DNA of 9,412 nt from Desulfobulbaceae bacterium (GCA_031256095.1 JAIRRG010000011.1:1-9412), one strand, 5' to 3'; numbered from the stretch's first letter, positions 1-6,229 are shown. The notes: generated by a model from the sequence alone, not told the origin. Program-made: numbers and translations.

Positions 1-90
1 ATCGCTAAAAAGCTACTGAACATTATGTACGCAATCATTGTCCGTCAGGAAACCTTCGATCAGGCCAAAGCTTTTCAAATCGCCTATTGA
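1..90 (+). CDS. IS110-type transposase, C-terminal end (5' truncated by window)
   Basis: Frame 1 is open from the first base to TGA at 88-90 and gives 29 residues. They begin IAKKLLNIMYAIIV and end KAFQIAY. A helix of the form (A/R)KKLL-hydrophobic-YAI followed by a short polar tail ending around a Phe-Asp is how many IS110/IS116/IS902 DEDD transposases end. The catalytic RuvC-like domain and the Ser-containing transposase_20 domain would lie to the left of the window. Palindromic repeat sequence begins about 20 bases after the stop, which fits IS110 elements that insert into such repeats and have a short right end. The identification rests on a short tail, so it is moderate only. Whether the element is intact cannot be seen. 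Confidence 0.5.
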   Translation: MAKKLLNIMYAIIVRQETFDQAKAFQIAY

Positions 91-108
91 CTGTTCCCTT
101 TAACGGGC

Positions 109-219
109 ATTGCGAGGAAAAAAGTAAGCCTGCCGCGAGCGAAGCGTGGCGAAATCAATCCAGTTTTTTGATTTTTTTTCCTCAATATGGATTGCTTGGC
201 TTCGCTCGCATTGACACGG
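109..219. repeat. Imperfect palindromic intergenic repeat, copy 1
   Basis: The arms GCGAGCGAAGC (135-145) plus CAATCCA (156-162), and TGGATTG (188-194) plus GCTTCGCTCGC (199-209), are reverse complements separated by a T-rich centre (163-187). CATTGCGAGG at 109-118 and GCATTGACACGG at 208-219 look like the decayed outer ends. This is the widespread family of intergenic hairpins with ends like CATTGCGAGG and centre CAATCCAG/CTGGATTG. The left arm appears interrupted by about 18 bases (119-136). No coding capacity is evident. Confidence 0.65.
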
Positions 220-239
220 AAAATTATTCAATTTTTAAT
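211..239 (+). promoter_or_regulatory. Candidate sigma-70 promoter for the EndoIII-like gene
   Basis: TTGACA at 211-216 matches the -35 consensus exactly. TTTAAT at 234-239 matches the -10 in five of six bases, and the spacer is exactly 17 bases. Transcription would start near 246 and run right toward the gene at 406, through the AT palindrome at 238-268 and the second repeat. The -35 box is made from the outer end of the palindromic repeat (GCATTGACACGG), so the repeat may have supplied the promoter. The palindrome overlapping the -10 and start point is placed like an operator, but no regulator is known. Prediction only. Confidence 0.4.
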
Positions 240-268
240 TTAGAAATGGTATAATTCCATTTCTAAAT
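238..268. repeat. Perfect AT-rich palindrome, 12-bp arms
   Basis: ATTTAGAAATGG (238-249) and CCATTTCTAAAT (257-268) are exact reverse complements around the 7-base centre TATAATT. The centre contains a perfect -10 hexamer (TATAAT, 250-255). The same half-sequence, with one base changed in each case, recurs before and after the next gene (388-399 and 1073-1084). It could be a regulator-binding site, a small mobile repeat, or a transcript hairpin. Confidence 0.75.
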
Positions 269-280
269 AGAGCTTATGTT

Positions 281-367
281 TATGTCGTCGCGAGGCGCGG
301 CAGTATTGCGCCGTGGCGATCCAGTGTTTTCTGGATTGCGTCGTCACTTCGTTCCTCGTAAAGACGC
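281..367. repeat. Imperfect palindromic intergenic repeat, copy 2
   Basis: The inner hairpin is ATCCAG (319-324), loop TGTTTT, CTGGAT (331-336). The outer portions GTCGTCGCGAGG (284-295) and CCTCGTAAAGACG (355-367) are roughly complementary. It shares the ATCCAG/CTGGAT centre and GCGAGG end with copy 1, so it is the same family but diverged. It lies in the probable leader of the gene at 406 and could form a large transcript stem. Confidence 0.6.
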
Positions 368-379
368 CGACCATTATCG

Positions 380-399
380 GAATTTTAATTTAGAATTGG
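380..399 (+). repeat. Left half of AT palindrome before the EndoIII-like gene
   Basis: ATTTAGAATTGG (388-399) differs at one of 12 positions from the left arm at 238-249, and the preceding TTTTA matches too. Only six bases (AATAAG) separate it from the ATG at 406. Its GGAATAAG end is the only Shine-Dalgarno-like sequence before that gene, so the repeat half may double as the ribosome-binding site. The matching right half lies four bases past the stop codon. Confidence 0.55.
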
Positions 400-405
400 A
401 ATAAG

Positions 406-1068
406 ATGGTAAAGGGTCAGATATTCCACGCCATTTTCGACCTGCTCCTCGCCCATTTCGGCCCACGGCATTGGTGGCCAGCGGACAGTCCTTTCGAGGT
501 GGTGGTCGGGGCGGTCTTGACCCAGAATACCAACTGGCAAAATGCCCGGCGGGCTATTGCCGCCCTGAAAGAGCGGGGCTGCCTGAGTTTTGCCGCCCTT
601 GATGCCCTGCCGGTGGATGAGCTGGCCGTTTTGATCCGGCCCTGCGGCTACCACGGCGTCAAGGCCAAACGGCTGAAAAATCTCCTCGCCATGTTGCGGC
701 GCGAATACGATGGCGATGTCGAGGCCATCGCCTGCGACACGCTGCCAGCGGCCAGGGAAAAGCTGCTTGCCGTCTCCGGCATCGGCCCGGAAACCGCCGA
801 CGCCATTCTGCTCTATGCCGCCGGGCATCCGATTTTCGTCGTCGATGCCTACACCCACCGCGTCTTTTCCCGCCATTTCCTGGTGCCGGAAGAAAGCGAT
901 TACGATGAAATCCAAAGCGCCTTTATGGCGGCCCTGCCCGCCAACGCCGCCCTGTTCAACGAATACCACGCCCTAATCGTCGAATTGGGCAAACGCCATT
1001 GCCAGAAAAGGCAGCCGCTGTGCGGCAACTGCCCACTGGGCCAGTTGCCACACGATGCTGGCGAGTGA
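406..1068 (+). CDS. Endonuclease III-related DNA glycosylase (HhH-GPD; MagIII-like)
   Basis: This 220-residue protein probably removes damaged bases, likely alkylated or oxidised, in base excision repair. The N-terminal FGPRHWWPADSPFEVVVGAV (18-37), followed by LTQNT, is typical of EndoIII-domain proteins related to H. pylori MagIII. The helix-hairpin-helix is LLAVSGIGPETADAILL (120-136). The catalytic Asp is D147 in FVVDAYTHR. At the position of the EndoIII catalytic lysine (GVGRKTA) it has Glu130 (GIGPETA), so it is probably a monofunctional glycosylase without beta-lyase activity. The C-terminal cluster motif has Cys199, Cys206 and Cys209, but the fourth expected position is Pro215. ATG 406 is preceded by a weak GGAATAAG. 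The gene stands alone and converges on gph. Damage specificity cannot be read from the sequence. Confidence 0.85.
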   Translation: MVKGQIFHAIFDLLLAHFGPRHWWPADSPFEVVVGAVLTQNTNWQNARRAIAALKERGCLSFAALDALPVDELAVLIRPCGYHGVKAKRLKNLLAMLRREYDGDVEAIACDTLPAAREKLLAVSGIGPETADAILLYAAGHPIFVVDAYTHRVFSRHFLVPEESDYDEIQSAFMAALPANAALFNEYHALIVELGKRHCQKRQPLCGNCPLGQLPHDAGE

Positions 1069-1072
1069 TACT

Positions 1073-1092
1073 CCAATCCTAAATCAAATTTG
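1073..1092 (-). repeat. Right half of AT palindrome after the EndoIII-like gene
   Basis: CCAATCCTAAAT (1073-1084) is the reverse complement of ATTTAGAATTGG (388-399) except for one base. The similarity continues less exactly into CAAATTTG. It starts four bases after the TGA at 1066-1068. Together with the left half it brackets the gene in the same orientation as the two arms of the intact palindrome at 238-268. Confidence 0.5.
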
Positions 1093-1180
1093 CCGCAATC
1101 GCTCACGGGCGGAAAAGAAGAAGCAGGGGAACCCGTCGTCGACCAGAAACACTATGAAAACATCAGGCTACCGGGCGGTT

Positions 1181-1201
1181 GAGCGTGGGTGAAATCAATC
1201 C
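1181..1201. repeat. Fragment of the palindromic repeat overlapping the gph 3' end
   Basis: GAGCGTGGGTGAAATCAATCC resembles 141-161 (GAAGCGTGGCGAAATCAATCC) with only a few differences. No partner arm is seen, so it would be a decayed half copy. The gph stop codon (TGA, complement of 1195-1197) lies inside it, so the repeat may have set the present end of gph. Confidence 0.4.
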
Positions 1202-1866
1202 TGCTCGCAGCCAGTTCCCTCAATCACCAGCCGGTAAATGTCGTCGGCGCTGGTCACAAGATGATCGGCCGGGCTGCCTTTCAGGCCGTCCACACCACGA
1301 AAGCCCCAGGTGACGCCGATGGTTTTCATGCCGGCATTGGCGCCCGTCGCCATGTCGATGGCCGAATCACCGATGAAAAAACAATCTTCCGGCTTCCGGC
1401 CAGCGATGGCCATCAGCTCGAGGGAGCTGGCCGGGTCAGGCTTGCGCGGGCGGCCGTCGCGCAGGCCGAAAACCCGCAAAAAATTCAGTTCGGGGAAAAA
1501 ATGTCGCACGCAAAGGAGGGTAAAATCATGCGGCTTGTTTGACAGGATGGCGACATCAACCCCAGCTTTAAGTAAGCGCCTTAGCAGATTTTCAACGCCG
1601 GGATAGGGTCTTGTTTTCTCACACCAGCATTTTTGATAGTGTTCGGCAAAACGGGCGGTGCAGTCATCGACCAGCGCCAGCGGTGAGCCGGGCGGCACAA
1701 TTGTTTCGATCAGCGCCCGCTTCCCCTTGCCGATAAAAAAACGGTAGGCATCCTCGTGATGCTCCGGCAGGCCGAGTTGCCGCAAAGCCAGGTTGCAGGC
1801 GGTGGCCAGATCGGCGAGAGTATTGAGCAGGGTGCCGTCAAGATCGAAAACACAGAGAGTTTTCAT
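1195..1866 (-). CDS. gph: Phosphoglycolate phosphatase, HAD superfamily
   Basis: This soluble 223-residue phosphatase is predicted to dephosphorylate 2-phosphoglycolate, which arises in part from 3'-phosphoglycolate ends during repair of oxidative DNA breaks. All HAD motifs are present. Motif I is FDLDGTLLNT with nucleophile Asp8 and acid/base Asp10. Motif II is ILSNKP with Ser109. The motif III lysine is Lys142 in RKPDP. Motif IV is FFIGDSAIDM with Asp167 and Asp171. The segment at roughly 15-85 is the helical cap of subfamily IA. Length is normal for Gph. The start ATG is the first in frame, and no clear Shine-Dalgarno precedes it. It is divergent from lysA with only 65 bases between, so the two may share a control region. 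Other HAD-IA phosphatases (pyrophosphatase PpaX, haloacid dehalogenase-like) are hard to exclude without alignment. The stop lies in repeat-like sequence. Confidence 0.8.
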   Translation of the reverse strand: MKTLCVFDLDGTLLNTLADLATACNLALRQLGLPEHHEDAYRFFIGKGKRALIETIVPPGSPLALVDDCTARFAEHYQKCWCEKTRPYPGVENLLRRLLKAGVDVAILSNKPHDFTLLCVRHFFPELNFLRVFGLRDGRPRKPDPASSLELMAIAGRKPEDCFFIGDSAIDMATGANAGMKTIGVTWGFRGVDGLKGSPADHLVTSADDIYRLVIEGTGCEQD

Positions 1867-1900
1867 GGGTCAGGATGTCCGGAAGCAAGACGCCGGGAGC

Positions 1901-1930
1901 TTGACAAAAGCGCAACCGGGAAGGTAATCC
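1901..1930 (+). promoter_or_regulatory. Possible promoter in the gph/lysA divergent gap
   Basis: TTGACA at 1901-1906 is a perfect -35 hexamer, but the best -10 at an 18-base spacing is only TAATCC (1925-1930). If real, transcription would begin near 1937, past the ATG at 1932, and would favour the ATG at 1971 as the lysA start. The alternative reading is that GGGAAGG (1918-1924), seven bases before ATG 1932, is the ribosome-binding site. The two readings exclude each other. Confidence 0.25.
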
Positions 1931-1931
1931 C

Positions 1932-3230
1932 ATGGTTCGCTTTTTCCTTCAACAAAAGCCGGGTGCAACCATGCCATTATCCACCGACTTCAAACAACGT
2001 TTGTATCCCCGTTTGCCGGAAATTGCCCGCCATTTCGGCACTCCTTTTCATATTTACGATGAAAAAGGCATCCGCGATACCGGGGCCAGCCTGAAAGCGG
2101 CCTTTACCAGGGCCGCAGGCTTCAAAGAATTCTTCGCCGTCAAGGCCCTGCCCAATCCAAAAATCATGGCCATCATGACCAGCATGGGTTTTGGCTTTGA
2201 TTGCAGCTCGGGGCCGGAATTGTTGTTAGCCCGGCAAGTGGGCACGCTCCCTGACAATATTCTCTTCACCTCGAACAATACCAGCCCCGATGATTTTGCC
2301 GTCGCCCTGGCCAACGGCGGCTGCATTCTCAACCTCGATGATATTTCCCTGGTGGCGAAAACACCGGTGATGCCGGAGCTGATCTGCTTTCGCTACAACC
2401 CCGGCGAAAGACGCAGCGGTAACGCCATCATCGGCAACCCGGTCGAGGCCAAATACGGCGTCAGTCATGAGCAAATTGTCGATGCCTACCGCCTGGCCAT
2501 CGGACGTGGCGCCAAACGTTTCGGCCTGCATTGTATGCTGGCTTCAAATGAACTGAACTACCACTACATGGTGGAAACGGTCAGGATGCTGCTTGATGTC
2601 GTAGCTCTGGTTGGTCAGGCCCTATCCATCCGCTTCGAGTTCATCAATATCGGCGGCGGCCTCGGGATTCCCTACCGCCCGGAACAGGAGGCGCTTGATA
2701 TACGGGCGCTGGGCCGCGAATCGGTGGAGTTCTTGCAAGGATTTGTCGATAAATACGGTTACGCTCCGGCCCTTTATATGGAAAGCGGTCGTTATATGAC
2801 CGGCCCGCACGGAACCCTGGTGACGACAGCAATAAACCGCAAGGAAATTTACCGCACCTATATCGGTGTCGATGCCTGTATGTCGTCACTGATGCGGCCA
2901 GGGATATATGGAGCCTATCATCACATTGATGTTGTCGGCAAAGAAAATAGCCGGGAAAAAGAAGTCGTCGATGTCGTCGGCTCCCTGTGCGAAAATAATG
3001 ATAAGTTCGCGATTCAGCGTGAGTTGCCGAAAGTGGCCGATGGCGATCTGCTGGTCATCCACGACACTGGCGCCCACGGCCAGGCCATGGGCTTCAACTA
3101 CAACGGCAAGCTGCGTCCAAAGGAGCTTTTGTTGCGCCAGGATGGAGCCGTCGAATTGATCCGGCGGGCGGAAACGGTGGCTGATTACTTCGCCACCCTG
3201 GATTTTGAAAACGATATAATGCTCAGATGA
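1932..3230 (+). CDS. lysA: Diaminopimelate decarboxylase
   Basis: This cytoplasmic PLP enzyme catalyses the last step of lysine synthesis, meso-diaminopimelate to L-lysine plus CO2. It is a fold-type III (alanine racemase-like) decarboxylase of 432 residues. The PLP lysine is Lys71 in FFAVKALPNP, and His200 (RFGLH) would stack on the cofactor. The phosphate-binding glycine loop is INIGGGLGIPY (239-248). ESGR at 284-287 and CEN at 353-355 (GSLCENNDKF) supply substrate and dimer-interface residues, and Tyr390 (GFNYNGK) matches the C-terminal active-site Tyr. ATG 1932 has GGGAAGG seven bases upstream. ATG 1971 (MPLSTDFKQRL) is the alternative and gives the N-terminus usual in the family. The gene starts a tight unit with the L,D-transpeptidase, linked by their common metabolite. 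Carboxynorspermidine decarboxylase is a related but less fitting option. Confidence 0.85.
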   Translation: MVRFFLQQKPGATMPLSTDFKQRLYPRLPEIARHFGTPFHIYDEKGIRDTGASLKAAFTRAAGFKEFFAVKALPNPKIMAIMTSMGFGFDCSSGPELLLARQVGTLPDNILFTSNNTSPDDFAVALANGGCILNLDDISLVAKTPVMPELICFRYNPGERRSGNAIIGNPVEAKYGVSHEQIVDAYRLAIGRGAKRFGLHCMLASNELNYHYMVETVRMLLDVVALVGQALSIRFEFINIGGGLGIPYRPEQEALDIRALGRESVEFLQGFVDKYGYAPALYMESGRYMTGPHGTLVTTAINRKEIYRTYIGVDACMSSLMRPGIYGAYHHIDVVGKENSREKEVVDVVGSLCENNDKFAIQRELPKVADGDLLVIHDTGAHGQAMGFNYNGKLRPKELLLRQDGAVELIRRAETVADYFATLDFENDIMLR

Positions 3231-3231
3231 T

Positions 3232-4677
3232 ATGCGCTCTTTTTCACTGATTTATAGCCTGGCGTTCTTTTTGCTGCTGTTGCCGATCCCTGGTCATGCC
3301 GGTGAGCAGCACGACGCCAGCGACCGGCAACAACCTTTCCTGTGCGGTACAAGCCACGTCAACGACTGGAGCGGCGCCATCGCCGCCCAGATCGAAACCC
3401 TGAACTTTCCTTTCATCGAAAGCCGCGACCTGCAACCGCTCATGGCGCCTGGCAAAGAAGTGCTGCGAAAGCTGTACCGCCAGGTCAAATTCCAGCCACT
3501 GTGGCTGGACAACCCGGAAAAGGCCAGAATGCTGGTCAGCGCCTTGAAAGCTTGTATCAGACATGGCCTTAATCCTGATGAATATTTTTTGCCAGAATTG
3601 CAGGCGCTGTCGCGCCAAAATGACCCGAGAAGCCTGGCACGGTTGGATGTCCTGTTAACCAGCGCGCTGTTGCGCTATGGATTTGATTTGTCCTACGGCC
3701 ACATCGCCCTTTTTCGCGCCAATATGGAGACTTTCAAAGAAATCCGCGACTTCGATTTCTCGCCGCTGACGCTGGTGAAAACCATCTACGAGAGCGACGA
3801 TTTTGATAAAGCCTTCGACAGCCTGGCGCCACAGCACAAATTTTACCGTGATTTACAAAAGCGCTACATCAGCGCCCTTTCCCAGGATCGAAAACAGTCG
3901 GCCTTGGCCGGAAAAATTGCCGTCAATATGGCCCGCTGGCGCTGGTATCCGCACAAACTTGGCCAACGTTTCGTTATCGTCAACACGCCCGAACATCGAC
4001 TGACCGCCTGGCGAGGTGACCAACAAGTCCTTGATATGGCAGTGATTACCGGCAAAAAGGATGATCCGACGCCGCTGACCACCGGCTATCTGCGCTGGCT
4101 GGAATTTCATCCTTCCTGGGTGATACCGCCCAGTATCGCCGCCAAGGAACAGTTGCCAAAACTGCGAAAAAATCCGAATCATCTGGCCGAAAAAAAGGTA
4201 CGCCTGTTTTCCTCCTGGGAGCCCGACGCCAAAGAATTGGATCCGAAGCGTATCAATTGGCATCAAGTAACGCCCGAGCAAATGACAAAATACCAATTGC
4301 GGCAAGATGCTGGGCCGATGAATGCGTTAGGCCGCATCAAATTCATATTTCCCAATCCCTGGTCGATCTACCTGCACGATACGCCAGGCAAAGCTCTATT
4401 CAAAGAACAGACACGTGACCTCAGTCACGGCTGCGTCCGGGTCGCTGATCCGACGAGCCTGGCGCTCTTTCTCTTGAACGGCCAGGACGCAGACAGCACG
4501 AGAACAAAAATTCAGGCACGGCTGAATGGCGACACACCGTATACCATGGCCGTGAAACGACCACCGCCCCTCTATCTTACCTATCAGACAACATGGATTG
4601 ATGAGAAAGGAGAACTCCGTCAGGCTTCCGACCTCTACGGTCAGGACGCCCGCATCCTCGCCCTGATGAAAAAATGA
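3232..4677 (+). CDS. L,D-transpeptidase, YcbB/LdtD-like, lacking a peptidoglycan-binding domain
   Basis: This secreted 481-residue enzyme is predicted to form 3-3 (DAP-DAP) peptidoglycan cross-links in the periplasm. Residues 1-23 are a signal peptide: Arg2, a hydrophobic core SLIYSLAFFLLLLPIP, and likely cleavage after GHA. Residues about 76-215 match the YcbB scaffold domain (LYRQVKFQPLWL, then HGLNPDEYF). The YkuD catalytic domain spans roughly 245-420. Its signature HDTP...RDLSHGCVRV places His382, His399 and nucleophile Cys401. NMARWRWYP (232-240) is the usual YcbB junction before the catalytic domain. The peptidoglycan-binding domain normally inserted just before it is missing, which explains the short length (E. 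coli YcbB is about 615 residues). The start lies 1 base after the lysA stop, so translation is probably coupled, and the stop overlaps the next gene by 4 bases. Confidence 0.85.
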   Translation: MRSFSLIYSLAFFLLLLPIPGHAGEQHDASDRQQPFLCGTSHVNDWSGAIAAQIETLNFPFIESRDLQPLMAPGKEVLRKLYRQVKFQPLWLDNPEKARMLVSALKACIRHGLNPDEYFLPELQALSRQNDPRSLARLDVLLTSALLRYGFDLSYGHIALFRANMETFKEIRDFDFSPLTLVKTIYESDDFDKAFDSLAPQHKFYRDLQKRYISALSQDRKQSALAGKIAVNMARWRWYPHKLGQRFVIVNTPEHRLTAWRGDQQVLDMAVITGKKDDPTPLTTGYLRWLEFHPSWVIPPSIAAKEQLPKLRKNPNHLAEKKVRLFSSWEPDAKELDPKRINWHQVTPEQMTKYQLRQDAGPMNALGRIKFIFPNPWSIYLHDTPGKALFKEQTRDLSHGCVRVADPTSLALFLLNGQDADSTRTKIQARLNGDTPYTMAVKRPPPLYLTYQTTWIDEKGELRQASDLYGQDARILALMKK

Positions 4678-6137
4678 TGGATATTGATCAGTATTTAGTC
4701 AAAGTCGCCGCCTTCGTCGCCGATAAAAAAACGCCAGTCGTCGATCTGATCGCGGTGCAGACCAAAGACCCATTTAAGGTGTTGGTGGCCACCATCCTCT
4801 CCGCCCGCACCAAGGATGAAACCACGGCGACGGCCAGCGCACGCTTATTTGAGAAGGCAAAAACGCCCGCTGAATTAGACCGGCTTGGCCAAGAGGAAAT
4901 CGCGGCTCTTATCAAACCGGTTGGATTTTTTCATAGCAAAGCCAAATATCTGAAAGAATTGCCCCTGGCTTTAGACCGATTCAAGGGCCAGATTCCAGCG
5001 GAAATTGATGATCTTGTCACTCTGCCCGGCGTTGGCCGCAAAACCGCCAACCTGGTGCGGACCGTCGCTTTCGGCCTGCCCGCCATCTGCGTCGATACCC
5101 ATGTCCATAGAATCATGAATATCTGGGGCTATGTGGCCACGAAAACGCCACTCGAAACCGAAATGGCCCTGCGCAAGCAATTGCCGCCGCGCCACTGGCA
5201 GACTGTTAACAGTCTGCTGGTCGCCTTCGGCCAATCGTTGTGCAAGCCGGTGGCGCCCCACTGTGACCAATGCCCGCTTGCCAACTGCCCGCGGATTGGC
5301 GTCCACCCACGCAAGAGCCAAGATTTAACCACGACGAGGAAGACCATGGGCAATAGCCTAAATACTCTGAAATTCGTCTCTTGGAACGTCAATGGCATCC
5401 GCGCCGTCGAAAAGAAAGGTTTTTTTGAGATTGTCAAAAGCTTTGACGCCGATATTTTCGCGGTGCAAGAAACCAAGGCGCAAGCCGATCAGCTTTCGCC
5501 GGAGCTGAAAAATATCGCCGGTTATCAGTCCTTCTGGCACAGCGCCGAGCGTAAAGGCTATTCCGGAGTGGGAATTTACAGCAAAGAGCGGCCAATTTCG
5601 GTACGCGAAGGTATCGGCGTCAGCGAATTCGATAGCGAAGGCCGTGTGTTGACCCTGGAATTCGCCGATTTTTACTTCTCTTCGATCTATTTTCCGAACA
5701 GCGCCGAAGAACTGAAACGCCTCGATTTCAAAATCCGCTTCAATGAGGAATTGCGGAAATTTGCCCTTAATCTGGCCGAAAAAAAATCGGTGGTCCTATG
5801 CGGCGACTTTAATGTCGCTCACAAAGCGATCGACCTGACTTATCCGGAAAGAAATCGCAAATTCGCGGGCTACACACCGCAGGAATGCGCCTGGATGGAT
5901 CGTTTCCTGGCCGACGGATTTGTCGATACTTTTCGCATTTTTAACCAGGAAGCCGGGCAATACACCTGGTGGAGTTTTCGCTCCGGCGCCCGCGGCAAGA
6001 ACATTGGCTGGCGTATCGATTATTTCTGCGTTGACGGCAAGAGCCGCGTCCGCGTACTGGCGGCGGCCATCCATCCAGAAATCATCGGTTCCGACCACTG
6101 CCCAGTGAGTTTGGAGTTTAGAGTCAGCAATAAGTAG
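4674..6137 (+). CDS. Fused endonuclease III - exonuclease III (Nth-XthA) base excision repair protein
   Basis: One uninterrupted 487-residue frame carries two complete enzymes. Residues 1-212 are endonuclease III: HhH LVTLPGVGRKTANLV (114-128) with catalytic Lys123, catalytic Asp141 (CVDTHVHRI), and cluster cysteines 190, 197, 200 and 205. Residues about 213-229 form a polar linker. Residues 230-487 are exonuclease III: FVSWNVNGIRA with Asn240, Glu266 (QETKA), Tyr339 (IYFPN), GDFN with Asp378 and Asn380, RIDY with Asp449, and SDHCP with His475. All catalytic residues of both halves are present. The first half would excise oxidised pyrimidines and nick the AP site; the second would hydrolyse AP sites and clean the 3' blocks the lyase leaves. 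The gene overlaps the transpeptidase stop by 4 bases (ATGA). Met225, with a good Shine-Dalgarno, could also start a separate 263-residue XthA of normal length. Confidence 0.88.
   Translation: MMDIDQYLVKVAAFVADKKTPVVDLIAVQTKDPFKVLVATILSARTKDETTATASARLFEKAKTPAELDRLGQEEIAALIKPVGFFHSKAKYLKELPLALDRFKGQIPAEIDDLVTLPGVGRKTANLVRTVAFGLPAICVDTHVHRIMNIWGYVATKTPLETEMALRKQLPPRHWQTVNSLLVAFGQSLCKPVAPHCDQCPLANCPRIGVHPRKSQDLTTTRKTMGNSLNTLKFVSWNVNGIRAVEKKGFFEIVKSFDADIFAVQETKAQADQLSPELKNIAGYQSFWHSAERKGYSGVGIYSKERPISVREGIGVSEFDSEGRVLTLEFADFYFSSIYFPNSAEELKRLDFKIRFNEELRKFALNLAEKKSVVLCGDFNVAHKAIDLTYPERNRKFAGYTPQECAWMDRFLADGFVDTFRIFNQEAGQYTWWSFRSGARGKNIGWRIDYFCVDGKSRVRVLAAAIHPEIIGSDHCPVSLEFRVSNK
5336..5348 (+). promoter_or_regulatory. 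Internal ribosome-binding site and ATG at the Nth/XthA junction
   Basis: GAGGAAG at 5336-5342 precedes the in-frame ATG at 5346-5348 (Met225), with 6 bases between GAGG and ATG. This is a better Shine-Dalgarno than that of the full-length start at 4674, which has none and relies on coupling. XthA homology begins a few residues later. The site is what remains if two adjacent genes fused by losing the nth stop codon, and it could still direct synthesis of free XthA. Confidence 0.5.
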
Positions 6138-6195
6138 CTCGGTTTGGGCAGTTTGCTGTGCGGCGAAAGGAAATCAGTCTTTGGGGAAATATTAC

Positions 6196-6219
6196 AACGA
6201 TATAATGATAAATATCGTT
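6196..6219. repeat. Inverted repeat AACGATAT / ATATCGTT
   Basis: Arms 6196-6203 and 6212-6219 are perfect 8-bp reverse complements around an 8-base A/T-rich spacer. It lies 59 bases after the Nth-XthA stop and beyond the terminator of the ArsR gene. It has no T-tract and is too AT-rich for a good terminator. It has the look of an ArsR-type operator but is at the wrong end of the regulator gene, so its role is unclear. Confidence 0.4.
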
Positions 6220-6229
6220 ATTGCAGGGC

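Noticed and set aside
385..969. 194-residue minus-strand open frame opposite the EndoIII-like gene
   Set aside because: It is antisense to a gene with clear catalytic motifs, and its composition reflects the opposite strand; no family resemblance.
3211..3222. AACGATATAATG shared by the lysA 3' end and 6196-6207
   Set aside because: Only 12 AT-rich bases, one of them in coding sequence without the palindrome partner; likely coincidence.
3853..4305. 150-residue minus-strand open frame within the L,D-transpeptidase gene
   Set aside because: It overlaps the conserved catalytic domain of the transpeptidase and has no recognisable motif.
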